Positions 27,303 through 38,971 of a DNA stretch of 64,000 bases are shown here, in pieces. The notes under the pieces were generated by a model. That model saw nothing but the letters and a program-made list of their open reading frames with translations. It had not been told where the DNA came from and ran no database searches. Position numbers and translations under genes: made by a program. Origin of the DNA: Uloborus plumipes (lineage: Eukaryota; Arthropoda; Arachnida; Araneae; Uloboridae); the NCBI GenBank assembly GCA_038373865.1, contig JAXGGA010001709.1:78691-142690 (forward strand). The letters are read 5' to 3'. Within the stretch, counting starts at the first letter, position 1. The number at the start of each line of letters is the position of its first letter.

Positions 27303-27423
27303 CCTTCGTTTGACTGTATTGGTTGTTAAAGAAAAAGTAATGGGTAGAAAATCTGATTTACATGAAGATCAAAAATACTGAACTTTGATGTTGCCTCATT
27401 AAATAAATGATTCAGTAGGAAAT
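27303..27423. other. Short spacer between elements
   Basis: AT-rich sequence between family G and the mariner remnant. Nothing is recognised. Confidence 0.5.
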
Positions 27424-27425
27424 TA

Positions 27426-28015
27426 TACGGGATATTCAAATGAAAATTTAACAGAGGACAGGAAAGCGTTCAGATTGAAATATTTGACGATAAAGGAGCA
27501 GCGATGCATTATCTGATTTCTGACAGCGGAAGGTATCAGCCACGTGAAGGAACTATTAACTCCGATATGTAAAGGGACTATAAAATCCAAAAATTACGCA
27601 GACTCATCAAGAACGAAAGACCAGGCTGCTCACGAAAGGTGTGGTTCTAATTCATGATAAAAGCATGTCGACACGTCTCCAGGGTTACCCACGTGATACT
27701 GGCTAAGTTTAAGTGGGAGAAGCTTGACTATCCGCCGTATAGCCTGGACATGTTACCCTGCGATTTCCATCTGTTTAGTACTTTGAAAAGTATCTGAAAG
27801 GGAAGCTCTTTATCTCTGACGACAAACTCAAGAACATTGTGAAGGACTTGATCTCCTCATGGCCTCAGAAATTCTGGGAACAAGGAATCCATCGTTAATT
27901 AAGCAGTGGGAGTGCTGTGCTCAGTCCTATGGTGAATACTTTTAATAAGTATTCATTTATGTCTTCATTTATACTCACAGTATCGTTATGTACCTTTCCA
28001 TTTGAATAACCCTAA
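27426..28015 (+). mobile_element. Deleted mariner-type element
   Basis: The left end TACGGGATATTCAAATGAAA pairs with the right end reversed, TTAGGGTTATTCAAATGGAA. TA flanks both (27424-27425 and 28016-28017). At about 590 bp it is under half the usual mariner length of about 1.3 kb, so the 5' part of the transposase region has been lost by internal deletion. Confidence 0.8.
27590..27897 (+). pseudogene. Mariner transposase C-terminal remnant
   Basis: Translation shows RHVSRVTHVILAKFKWEKLD followed by PPYSLDMLPCDFHLF, the hallmark around the last catalytic Asp of mariner (DD34D) transposases. It then continues, after a one-base frameshift near 27788, as KYLKGKLFISDDKLKN and WPQKFWEQGIH. An IHD segment carrying the second Asp is visible just upstream in another frame. 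Several frameshifts and stops make it non-functional. Confidence 0.8.
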
Positions 28016-28017
28016 TA

Positions 28018-28659
28018 ACTCTTTAGAAGAATTAGTTGCCGTAAAACAGTAATATTAACAGTAATTCAAATGAGAGTTATGAGTAAAGACTTCCTTGAAA
28101 CAAACATGAGACAGTATGATTAATCTGTTTTTATTACCATGAATCAACTACAAATATAAATTTAACGGGACGAGAATTTGCATCAATTCCTTTTTCAGTA
28201 AAATAGCATTCGCACACTGCTGGTTATGTTAGTAATGTAACAGAACTGATATTTCATCACTAATTTTGAGCAGCTTTGAATATAATGAACGAGTTCTAAT
28301 TATTATTACATTGATATACTGTCAACAGAGAGTATAATTCATTCTAATATTATTTGAATGAAGAACCTGGGTTTATTTAAATTTATATGTACAATTTATT
28401 CATTTTGCATATGACTTTATCCATCGTTTTTACTCCGGCTTCAAAAATTATGTTCAAAAATAGTTTCAATGTTGCTTAATTTTTTTATTTTTATTTTTTA
28501 GAACAAATTATAATTACATAACTAGGCATTATTTTTTCGTATTTTTAGTTAGTCATGCGATGAATGTGAAAAACTTGGAATCAATTGAATTATAAATAAG
28601 CGAGATGGGGCCATGGGACATTGGGTTAGCCTCATTTGGCACACTTACCTTTATAATAT
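28018..28659. other. AT-rich spacer
   Basis: No feature is recognised between the mariner remnant and the Mutator-like element. Confidence 0.5.
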
Positions 28660-29304
28660 AATACACAATAGGGTGGAGCGAAAAAAATGAATTTTTGATT
28701 TTCGTAAACGGGTACCTTTCATTTACTGTGAATGAGGATAAGTAACAATTCCGTAAAATATTTCACTTTTGCGACGTCATCTTTAGTCTGCGCATTTGGC
28801 CTAAAGTTTTGAAATTTTAGATTTTTTTTAGATTTTTCAAATTTTTTAAAAAAATATTGCAAATGATAAAACTAGTGACGGGTGGTTATTAAATGGAAGA
28901 AAAAGGTTTGAAATATACAAGAAATTTTTAAAAATCATTTCAGATTATGATTTCAGTCTGCGCATTAGGCCCAAAAAATCATCAAATTTTCAGAAATTTC
29001 CGATATTTTTAATATTAGCAGAAATTTTATAATTCAATATTTCCTCTCAATATTTACTAAAAGTGACTTCAAAACATTTTCTTAATCATTTTGTTGTTTC
29101 TTTGAACTACTCAACTCTATGCTTACTCATTGAAATTACCCAGGACTCACCACAATGAAGTGGCCGCACTTTGAGTGCCACTCGCGCTCCCCTTGCTTCC
29201 AACCGATGAGAGCACACATTTACATTTCTTAGACAAGTCAGAAACAATAAATTGTTTCTTTGCGTAGGAAATTGTTTGCATTGGTTTTGATGGATGTATT
29301 ACAA

Positions 29305-29590
29305 AGACAGGAAAATACAAAGGTGTAATGCGGAAACTGGAAGAAAAACTTGGTAAACCTCTGTAATGGGATATTTGCCAATTAACATTTGAATGAACTT
29401 AATTTGCTGCATTTTTTGCAAAAGCTAGATGGACCTACCAGTGGACCAAACTGATTTTTGGGCCTGTTAGACGAAGCTAAGCATGTTATACTTTCAAATC
29501 AGTTCAATATGAACCTATAGAATTTGTCATTGATCAGATTGATTTTGACAATAAAAATGGTTCAAGTATTGAGCAACAGTAACTTCATGA
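29305..29590 (+). pseudogene. Decayed transposon ORF inside the Mutator-like element
   Basis: Starting near 29305, translated pieces read KLEEKLGKPL, stop, WDICQLTF, then in a shifted frame NELNLLHFFAK, then LDGPTSGPN, stop, and FKSVQYEPIEFVIDQ. I recall similar blocks (NEL-x-L-x-H, LDG-x-TSGP) in a recurrent uncharacterised protein of arthropod and cnidarian transposons, but I cannot name the family. At least three stops and two frame changes are visible. Confidence 0.45.
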
Positions 29591-29889
29591 GATGAGCAAG
29601 GTAATTTTGACTGAGAAAATTTCCAAAAAAATGTAAAACAGAAGTCCAAGACAGCTTTGCCTAGTCAGATGTTGACTACAGCAAACAATCTTTAGACTAT
29701 AATTTCTAAAAAAGTTCATAACTTTCGCGGGTAAAAGTGTCCTTGCTCTTTTAGGATGAAGTACAGACGCTACTAATTTAGCCATGAATTTGTGTGAGAT
29801 TTTAAAGATTATCTCTCCGAGAAAAAGCAGAAAATTGTACTCACATCTATTCAAAACAATGTATACTTTGCACCCAAGAAATATGCTGT

Positions 29890-30321
29890 TATCAAATGTA
29901 TGTATGTTTGTTCCTTATACAAATCCAGTTTTCGTCGGATTTTCAACAAACTTGGCACAGAGGTTCCATGATGCATTAGAATTCCCATAGGCAGGGGCTT
30001 TGAAATTTAAAAAAAAATCCAAAAAGCCTAAAATTCAAATCTTTTGTCTCAAAATGGCCATTTTCTTCCAATTTTGAATAGATAGAGTAATAGAGATAAG
30101 ACTTTAAGCACTCAAATTGATTAAATGTAACACATTTAAATAGGAGTATTTTCCTACAAAGATAACGATCAACAATGAATTATCCATTTAAGGCTCAAGT
30201 ATTTCTTTTTAGCATGAAATAAGTTTTTATATTTCCATGTGGATAGAATTCATTCAAATATTTTTTAGAGCTATGTTGCATTAATAAGCACCCGGGCAAC
30301 GCCGGGAAATAATCTGGTTAG
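29890..30321 (+). mobile_element. Helitron-like fragment nested in the Mutator-like element
   Basis: The 3' end contains CACCCGGGCAACGCCGGG, a perfect-stem hairpin typical of Helitron 3' ends, then terminates GGTTAG before T (consensus CTAG). The 5' part begins ATGTATGTATGTTTGTTCC and reads like Helitron-associated repeats. The 5' boundary is uncertain. Confidence 0.5.
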
Positions 30322-31363
30322 TTCATAAGAGAGAGCATATAAAGAAACTTGTTTTAAATCGTGTTATAAACGCTCAATCTGGAAAACAAACAAGAAAACA
30401 AGTGAGAACGCTTCAGATCCCAAAAAATAGACAAAAATATATTTTCATACATTACATACATAAATCAAAAGTCAGTATACATCGATATGATTTCTTGCCA
30501 TGATGTGGAAATTACAAAGCTACCTTTTACAGGTAATTTAACAACATAATATTTACAAAGATTATGGAAGCTAAGAATTTAAATATGATTTCTGAATGCG
30601 CTCTTTTTAAACTGCCACTCAAGACTCAATCAGTTGAAAGAGCTGTCAAATAGGTTACAATGAATAGGTAGTGAATAGGTAGCTCTTCAAAATTGGTATG
30701 TAATCACATTAAAAGAAAAAGTTTAGTAAAAACGAGGATATCTGACAGAAAAATTTGATCAATTTACTACACAAAGGAACAATTTATCTGTGAAAGACGC
30801 ATCTAAGAAATGTAAATACGTTCTTGCATTGGTTGGAAGGAAGGGTTCACGTGTAGGACTAGAAGTGCGGTCACCTCCTCGTGGTGAGTCCTGGATAGTT
30901 CCTCATGAGTTAGCGAAGAGTTGCAGGGTTCAGAGTAATAACAAAATGAATAAAAACAAGTTTGAAGACACTTCAAGTGAATATTGAGAGGAAATACTGA
31001 GTTAAAAAATGTCGAAAATATCAGAAATTTTGGGAAATTTGATGAACTTTGAGCGCAAAGCACGAACTGAAATTATAATCTAAAATGATTTTAAAAAATT
31101 CTTTGTATATTTTAAACCTTTTTCTTTCATTTAATAACCACCTATCACTAGTTTTATCACTTGCAATATTTTTTAAAAAAATTTGAAAAATCCAAAAAAA
31201 ATCAAAAATTTCAAAACTTCAGGCCAAATGCGCAGACTAAAGATGACGTCACAAAAGTGAAATATTTTACAGAATTGTTACTTATCCTCATTCACAGTAA
31301 ATGAAAGGTACCCGTTTACGAAAATCAAAAATTCATTTTTTTCGCTCCACCCTAATACACAAT

Positions 31364-34300
31364 CTGTCATATTAATGTACACACAGTCTACTTTTAACGT
31401 CAACATTAAATAATCAATCGCAAAAAGCGCAAGTCTTCAGTAAATTTCATGGATACATATAATGTTGTAAACATTTTACAATCTTCCGGAAACAGTGATG
31501 TATCCGACGTTTGGAATATGTTGAAATAAATATGCTGAAATAAATTACTCAAACAATATCAACTTTTTTCTTTTTTTTTTCAACTATTCTCAGACATAGG
31601 TTTAGTAAAAGTTTTCAGGTGAGATTACAATTTCAATAATCTAAAATGACATTTTTGTTTAATTACTAATAAATTCATAACTATAATAATGCATTCCATT
31701 TCAGAAATATTTTCTAAGTTTCTCGAAATAATATCAAATATTTTCAAATCATAAAACATCATGTATGACAAATATCTTCTTCTTCGTAGCCATAAGACAC
31801 ATTATTTTAATTTCATTGTCTGAACCGATGGTCACTGTTGTCTCATTTGTAAGCGAAATATGTTTTGGATTTGTAATTCTGATATTGTAAATTTATTCTC
31901 GTTGGTAAACTATCAAGACCGAATTTGTTTTATTCCTGCTGATGTACATTTCTGCAAACGAAAAAAGCTGTTTCCTGCTTCTTCAATTGAAAAAGAAGTT
32001 GCCGGTTAATTTCATATGCTTACTTTCATTTTTAGATGTTATTGTTTAAGGTTCTTATATTACGTTGTTAGGTGGCTGTTATACATTTCTTTGGTAATGT
32101 GAAAGAGCATCAATTTAAAATTTCCCAGAAGGGTTCAAAAGGTACATATTCAATTAGACTTAAAAAAACACAATTAAAAAAAACAGTAATAATAATTAAA
32201 AAAAACACTAGAAAATCCAGTGCTGCACTCCCCTGACAAGGTTACGAAATAAGTCTCTGCTCTGTTTTACAAAAAAGAAATTTGACAATTTATCCGCAGC
32301 TAATTGCATCATTTAATAATTCCGAGGTCATTGTTTGGAAGCTATTTTTGAAGTTGTTGAAAGTGCTGTTTCGATACATTGTAATATTCTGAGCAATATT
32401 TTGATGATGGAAATCTTGTGAGATTGTGAAATACCAAGGGAAGTTTTTAAACATTGAAAAATTTTATTTTATGTTTTTAAGTTTCACTAGTTTTATTAAA
32501 ATAATTTCTTTATTTTACACCCCATTCCTGACGTGGCTCAACACTACCGTAACTGGCAGGATAGGTAAAAATAGGCTAACAGTTCATTTTAAATGAATTC
32601 AATAATTACTAGTTCATAATTTTGGATGTCTATTCATGTTTTTTCCTTTTACACCAAAATATGCAGTAAAACAAGAAGTTTAAAACAAAAATTGTGGCTC
32701 AAGATTACCCTTAATTGACTGCACTTTCTAAAATCAAAATGGAAGAAATAATGAGAGTAAACTAGATAGTAGCTTTTTTTTCAATGGATTCCTGTTTTTA
32801 CATATATATTGAAAGTGGAAAGTGTCCCTATTTTGTTGAGAGCTATAAAACGACGAAAAGTGGATAAAATGATCTAAGTAAAGCTTTTGATGTACTCTTG
32901 TTCAAAACGTTCCTCGGATTTTATTCTCAGATTTTAAATATTCAATAAAACTGGATATAATTTTTCTCTTTATTTAATAGACATGAAAAAAAATCTCTGT
33001 GGATGAAATTTATTTTTATGCACAAACATGTAAAAGTGTGTAGGTATTCTTGGGGAAATTTAAGAAAAAAAAAACCTTCTTAATTTGAATACTACGCAAT
33101 ACAGCCAAATGACATCTGGAAACTGTCAAGGGTCCTTTCCTTCTTTTTTCCCCCTTCTTCTTCTTCCTCTTCTTTCTTCTGAATTTCTAAAGACATACAT
33201 CACTAATTATTGTTTTACATTGATGTCACACTTTGCAATAAAATTTAAATCACACGTGAATTTAGGAGTTCTACAAAAAACTGAAGAAGAAATAATATTT
33301 TTGACATTTCCACACAGTCAAAAGTCAGAGATATGCTGAAAATTCCAAAAAGAATATACTTGCAACGTACAATATTACCGTTAGCGTTTACGTAAACATT
33401 CATATGACGTATATTCATGGTCGAATAAGCACTTAAATAAGCAATCAAACACAACGCTTTTCCCTCCCCATTTTTTTTAGTTTGTAAATCATAGAATTTT
33501 CCACAAATTTCAGTAAACGCGAAAAAGTAGACACCTAAATGGTACATTATAATGTTTAATAATTTTTGTGTGAAAGATTTTAATTGTTTCTTTTTATAAT
33601 TTTACAATCAAAGATTCAAGGGAAGATATAGCGGGGTCATGGGAACCATGTCACCTCCCTCTCCCCGAAAAAAGAAACCTAGTGAGTTTAGGTTCGGATT
33701 TTTCGGACGGAGAAGAAAAGGCTTTAAAAAGTGAAAACACTATAAAAAATAGCAAAATTTAACCCATGGGATTTCAAAGAAATGTGTCCCTTAATTGGAG
33801 GCAGAATCATGTTACTCCCCTCGGAGCAAAGCAATTATTTTCAAAACTCTGCTTCATCGTTTACATCATTTCACACCATAGAAAAACACTTTTTCCTTTT
33901 TGAAGCAATTGCATTGCAGATTAGATTGGTCCAGAAAAGAATCGTTTATTACATTAATTTTAATTATTCTTTGACGTTGGTAATCGTGTGAAATGGTTAC
34001 CATGTACATGGAACCTGATAGAGAGAAAGTTTGAATACGGCTAGCGTTCTTTTTTTTTAACACTACACACACCACTAACCGGTCAGGAAACTGATTACGA
34101 ATGTATGCAATATGCATTGAAAATGCGCATATCATCTTACATCTTTTGCACATTTGACTTCATGACTTTGTCTACTAAATATATACAGTTCATATTTTAT
34201 TGTTTTTTTTAATGTGTTTATTGTTTACTTTGAGTAATACTTGCCGTATACCGTTATCTACCACGTACCACAACCGGTCACTTGACCGGCTGTTGTAGAA

Positions 34301-35226
34301 AAGAGTATGCATTAGGTATCGGTATATTTAGTGCTAAAATGGTTCGCCCTCTTTTGCTGTATTTAAAATATTTAAAAACAGTGCAGTACTATGCATATCT
34401 GCTCGAAATAGATCCAAGCAATAATTCTAAGCTTCAATGAGCAGTACGTTAAAATCAATATTCATTAGTTTGTGGTGCAGCCTTGTTTTTCTACAATCAT
34501 TGAAGCAAACAGACAAAAAAAAAAAGCTGACAAAAATAGTCAAGACGGAAAAATATTGCTTGTAACGGAAAGAAATCACCAGTTTCCAAAAATTTAAATA
34601 TTGAACTCACGTCTGAAATAAGAATCGTTATATGATCTTATTTTTCCCTGGATGTCTTGAAAGGGTTAAAGTCATTTTTCTTTACGATAGACCTACGGAA
34701 TTTTGATGTCTAGGCAAAAAGACAACTCCGAAATCAGGATTTTTCTTTGTAGTTGCATAGAATAATCAAGAACACTATCTACAATACAAGACTTAATCCA
34801 TATCATAATATAGCAAAATTACTTTAAAATAACTAGTCAGTTTTGGATCCTTATGAAATTATGTAAAGATGGAGTCAGGATTTAGCTCTCAGTCTAAGAC
34901 GTTAAAGATATTTTTCGTAAGATATTTATCTTATTCTTTTCAATCTCATAAATAACGAAGAACTTGAATAATGTGAAATAAACCAGGACTTGTATTTCTT
35001 AGAATACTATGGAAAAGGCTTTATCAATTTTCTTGCTTTGTAGTCTTAAAGGCATTAATTAATGTTAACATTCTTTGAAGCTTGGTTCAGTGGAATCGCA
35101 CTGGTAGAGGAAAGGGCGTTTCTCTTAACGGATATTTCAATGTTGAAAAAATCGACACAAATAATATTATCTAAGACCTTGAAAGTTGTAAAAATATTTG
35201 AAGTTTTTAATTTTAATAATAGAGAT
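31364..35226. other. AT-rich non-coding region
   Basis: No gene or complete element is recognised. A short hairpin CAACCGGTCACTTGACCGGC lies at about 34271-34290, with an ACAAC/TTGTAG outer stem. Open frames of 60-100 codons (33085-33339, 33245-33547, 33782-33991) show no domain. Confidence 0.5.
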
Positions 35227-35236
35227 AGTTATATCT

Positions 35237-35270
35237 GTAGGGGTAAGTGGTCGAATTAGGCGCATAAAGG
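35237..35270 (+). mobile_element. Possible solo TAGGGG-type transposon end
   Basis: TAGGGGTAAGTGGTCGAATT followed by AGGCGCATAAAGG resembles the outer bases of families C-E, with another inner motif. No opposite end was found. Confidence 0.3.
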
Positions 35271-35396
35271 TAATTCTACACGCTTGAGTTCCCGTACTCC
35301 GGGATAATATGCACGACACTGATATTTTCAAGGGAGCTACAAAACTTGCTATGGAGAAGACGACATTATACAGGGACCAGCGTAATGAATATTAGG

Positions 35397-35883
35397 ATAT
35401 AAAAATGACCCAACTTCTAAACAAATCGAAAATTTTATTGAAACAAACATTGAAAACAAAAAAATATATATATGTATGCCATTTAGCATACGTTTCATGA
35501 TGCCATTACTTGGTTTTGAAAATGGCACCATACCGATGATTATCATCATAATCAGCGCTTTTCTCCAGGCAGCAAATAAAAACTTCCACCACTCGATCCA
35601 GCGCGTTCAATGGTATCTCCTCCACAAAAGTGGGCACACGTCCACATACCGTAGCTGAGCTCAAGGAAAGGATCCCATTGAACGCGTTGGTTGGGCGGTG
35701 GAAGCTTTCATTTGACACCTGGAGAAAAGTGCTGATCGTGATGGTGATCATCTGTATGGGGTGATATTCAAAAAAAAAAAAATTAACGGCATGGATGGTA
35801 TAGTAAATGGTATGCTTTTTTTTCGTATTCAATATTTGTTTCAATAAAGTTTTCGAATTGTTTCGAAGTTCTGTCCCTTTTTC
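35397..35883. mobile_element. Palindromic derivative of a Tc1/mariner 3' end
   Basis: Two arms of about 220 bp (35397-35620 and about 35665-35883) are inverted copies. Each runs from transposase C-terminal coding sequence, through a stop and an AATAAA-containing tail, to a terminus. Outer ends are TAGGATATAAAAATGACCCA on the left and TTGAGGGGAAAAAGGGACAG reversed on the right. The plus-strand arm translates as RPHTVAELKERIPLNAL, and the minus arm as IPLNALDRVVEVF followed by YGAIFKTK, as in the C-terminus of Tc1/mariner-like transposases. The arms share about 80% identity by eye. Confidence 0.65.
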
Positions 35884-36448
35884 CCCTCAATACGGACTTT
35901 TGCTGAGGAAATGCTTTCAAAAAGAAATTTTCTGCTTCAAATAAAGCAACTCAATACTAACAAGCCTAATGATTCGTAATATGCTAAAATGCATTTTATG
36001 TGTATTAGAAAGAGCAAAAAGTAATATCTGGTATTTTTCAGCCAATAATTGAAATTACGTGTAAATTTTGAATTTTTCTTTACAGGCAGATGAGTTGCGC
36101 AGAATTACTCGACTGGGCGAGAGGTGTTTCAGCAAGTTTTCTGTTTTTATTTTCAAAATTTATTTTAGGAAACGAAGCTTTTCTGATGCTTTGTATAGCA
36201 AATGTTGGATGCCTATTGCTTCACGTGTTTAAAAAACCAGACAAGTTGCTGTTATAGTATATCTCTGTGCAGTTTAGTACGTAGAATTTACCCACTTTCC
36301 CTTGCAGACATTGCGTTTATAAATGATGGATCCACCATCATTCTTTTCAGCATTTCCACTTTTAATTGACTTTAAGAACCCCTTATTTTATAGGAGATAA
36401 TTTAAAATCCTTCTTTAAACATTTCAGAAAACAATTGTTGGAAACAAA
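35884..36448. other. Spacer upstream of the BEL element
   Basis: No feature is recognised. The last 5 bp before the LTR (36449-36453, ATAGT) are the left target duplication. Confidence 0.5.
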
Positions 36449-36453
36449 ATAGT

Positions 36454-36645
36454 TGTAAGAGCGCCACCTAGGCTCTGTATAAAACCGCCTGCATAGCACA
36501 TCGCAGGGAGTTGGTAAGTGCAACTGCAAGTATGTTGTACGCTGCATCGCTAGTTTAATAAATAGATTACAGTCCACTTTGCTAGTATTACTTTGTGTGT
36601 GTGATTTTTTGTAGTGAGCCAGCAGACTTCAAGAAAAGATAAACA
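36454..36645 (+). repeat. BEL/Pao 5' LTR (192 bp)
   Basis: Starts TGTAAGAGCG and ends TAAACA (TG...CA). It contains a TATAAAA box (36478-36484) and a polyadenylation signal AATAAA (36557-36562). Compared with the 3' LTR it lacks a 33-bp block after GTTGTAC and has one extra A near the end. Confidence 0.92.
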
Positions 36646-36663
36646 TGGCCAAGTCGACCCGGA
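36646..36663 (+). promoter_or_regulatory. Primer binding site
   Basis: TGGCCAAGTCGACCCGG follows the 5' LTR directly. The leading TGG would pair with a tRNA CCA end, as in LTR retrotransposons. I cannot name the tRNA. Confidence 0.6.
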
Positions 36664-36802
36664 TTTAGAAATAACCGCTCGCACATAGAAAGTAACGCAG
36701 TTTGAAGTAAACGCTTTTAAGTATTGGTTCTCAAATTTGTACTTGAAAAGAGGTGAGTGCCTATTTGACAGTTCAAATCAGTGAGAGTTTAGGATTCGCA
36801 AA

Positions 36803-38017
36803 ATGTCCGAAGACGCGAAAGAAACAGAACAAGAGCTAACACGCCTTAAAGCAAAACGTTCAATTATCAGACGAGCAGTGATGAATTACCTAAAGAAAAT
36901 TGAAAGCAATGTGCAAGATAAAGACCTTAACGTTGAGGAACTGAGGGAAAATCTAGAACTGTGAAAACCAAAAGAAGCGGAATTGAAAGAAATTAACGTG
37001 CAAGTCGAAAATTTAATTGAAAACATTGAGGATTTCAATGCCGAGTTAGAAGGTGCAAGTGCATATGACGAAAAGATAGCAGTACTTAAATTTGGCGCTG
37101 AGAAAAAACTAAACGAGCAAGCAAGCAATTCCAGTGTGAATAGTACTGAACGGGCAAATTACGCGAATGAAAATATAAAGCTGCCAAAACTTTCCTTGCC
37201 AAACTTCAGTGGCAATATTATCGATTGGCTAACCTTTAAGGATTTATTTAACGCAACAGTAACAAAGAATGAATCTCTATCTGACGCTCAAAAGCTCCAA
37301 TATCTAAAAACCTCGTTGAAAGGTGATGCGGCGAAAATTGTAAATTCGATTCCAATTTCCGATAGTAATTTTAAAATCGCATATAATTTGTTAGATGAAA
37401 GGTATTCGAATACTAGAGAGCAAACTTTCGCTCATATTAAACGCTTTCTTGATCTCCAAAATATTCAAAATGAATCTGCTGCTAGTTTGTTGACCTTAGT
37501 AGATAATGTCAATGAAATAATTCGGTCACTAGAAACACTGGGCCAAAAGGTTGATAATTTTGGGGATACCTTAATGTTGTATTTAGTATTGCAGAAATTA
37601 GATACTTCCACTAAGTTATGGTGGGAACGCCAGTCAAACAGTTCTAAAATTCCGAAGTTGAAAGATTTAATTGATTTTCTAAAGAGCTATGCTAGAACTC
37701 TTCAAAATAGTAAAAGCTCAGGCGCTAAGGTGCAAAAACAAACAAACGTTAAAACTAGTACGTTCGTTGCTGTTTCCGTATGTTCATATTGTAAAGATAA
37801 TCATTACATATCAAAATGTCCAAAATTTTGCAATTTATCTGTTCCGCAAAGATTTGAATTCGTAAAACGTAAAAAACTTTGTTTCAATTGTCTTTCAAAT
37901 ATGCATGTAATTAGAAAGTGTAAAAGCAGTGGTACTTGTTTCAAATGTAGGAAAAAACACCACAGTATGTTGCATTATTACGAAAAGGATAATAGTTCGA
38001 AACCTAGTTTTCCCTAG
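36803..38017 (+). pseudogene. gag: BEL/Pao Gag region (two in-frame stops)
   Basis: The frame opens at ATG 36803 with a charged, coiled-coil-like N-terminus and meets TGA at 36962-36964. It then stays open in the same frame to TAG at 38015-38017. LPKLSLPNFSGNIIDWLTF (from 37181) is the start of the DUF1759 capsid-like region typical of Pao/BEL Gag. Three zinc knuckles follow: CSYCKDNHYISKC (37781), CFNCLSNMHVIRKC (37880) and a CFKC...H...H variant near 37938. The same frame continues past the TAG into the protease region, so family members probably make one Gag-Pol polyprotein. ATG 36803 is chosen because it precedes the coiled-coil segment and lies shortly after the primer site. Confidence 0.88.
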
Positions 38018-38971
38018 GTAGATGCAAAAGAATTTGTTCCTAGTTCAGTAGAAATGGGTTCAGAGTTAAATCGTAGAAATGAAGTTACTCCTATAGTATC
38101 TGCAAATTATTCAAAGGGTAATCAATTGGAATCTAGTTTAAATAGTAATTCATCTGTTCTTTTATGCACTGCTGTAGTTAAGGTAAGAAATTCTCGGGGT
38201 GAATTGGTTAATTGCAAATGTTTGCTTGATACAGGATCAGAAAAGAATTTCATTCGTAAAGAATGCGCTAGGAAATTGGGGTTAAAATTAAACACTGCTC
38301 AAATTTCTGTTTCTTGTTTAGGAAATTTTAACACCATGTGCAATGGAGCTGTTGATTTAATATTTTCTCCTCATTTTGACAATGAACTTAGGATATCAAC
38401 CTCCGCTTACGTAATTGATAAAATTTGCGGGGAATTACCCAATTCAACCACGCCTTTGAAATTTTTCAACGAATATCGGGATTTGTTGTTAGCGGATCCT
38501 ACTTATTTTAAGAAAGATAAAATAGACATTCTACTTGGAGTGAATGTATTTTTTTCGCTAGTTAACGGGGAGGTAATAAAGCGTAATGAATATCTTCCGT
38601 TCGCAGTAAGTTCTAAATTAGGTTGGATAATCGCAGGAGCAACTACATTAAGTTGCTCTGACTTAGAGAAAAGTTCTGTTCATAGTTTACATGTTACTAC
38701 TGATGAGTTAGTTAGATCTTTTTGGGAATTAGAGCAAATTCCGTCGACGCAATCGCTTACGCAAGAAGAAAAGCTATGTGAAACGCATTTCTTAGAAAAT
38801 TGTACGCGCAATAAAGAAGGAAGGTATTCTGTTAGACTTCCGTTCAAACCAAATCGAAAAAGTTTAGGCAATTCCAAGGCATCAGCTTTTAAAATGTTTT
38901 ATAGTTTAGAAAAAAGACTTTTGAAAACGCCCGAGATCTATTCGCAATACAATAAGTTTATGGCAGAGTAT
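38018..38971 (+). pseudogene. pol: BEL/Pao pol, protease and linker (interrupted by transposon H)
   Basis: In frame with Gag. It carries the retropepsin-type active site LLDTGSEKNF (DTG at about 38228-38236) within the DUF1758/Peptidase A17 region, then the linker to reverse transcriptase. The frame is cut after FMAEY at 38971 by the insertion of element H. The apparent stop at 38980 belongs to H. An internal ATG at 38054 is not a likely natural start because the frame is open upstream back to the TAG. Confidence 0.88.

Larger units (their letters stand above)
28670..31353. mobile_element. Mutator-like element with TIRs of about 600 bp and 10-bp target duplication
   Basis: The ends AGGGTGGAGCG and CGCTCCACCCT are perfect inverses, and the inverted homology extends inward from 28670 to about 29285 and from 31353 back to about 30755. 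The 10-bp sequence AATACACAAT is repeated exactly on both sides (28660-28669 and 31354-31363). Long TIRs with a 9-11 bp duplication are the signature of Mutator-like elements. The motif GTCTGCGCATTTGGCC recurs at about 28787 and 28953 and, inverted, at about 31222. The interior holds a decayed reading frame and a Helitron-like fragment. Confidence 0.75.
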
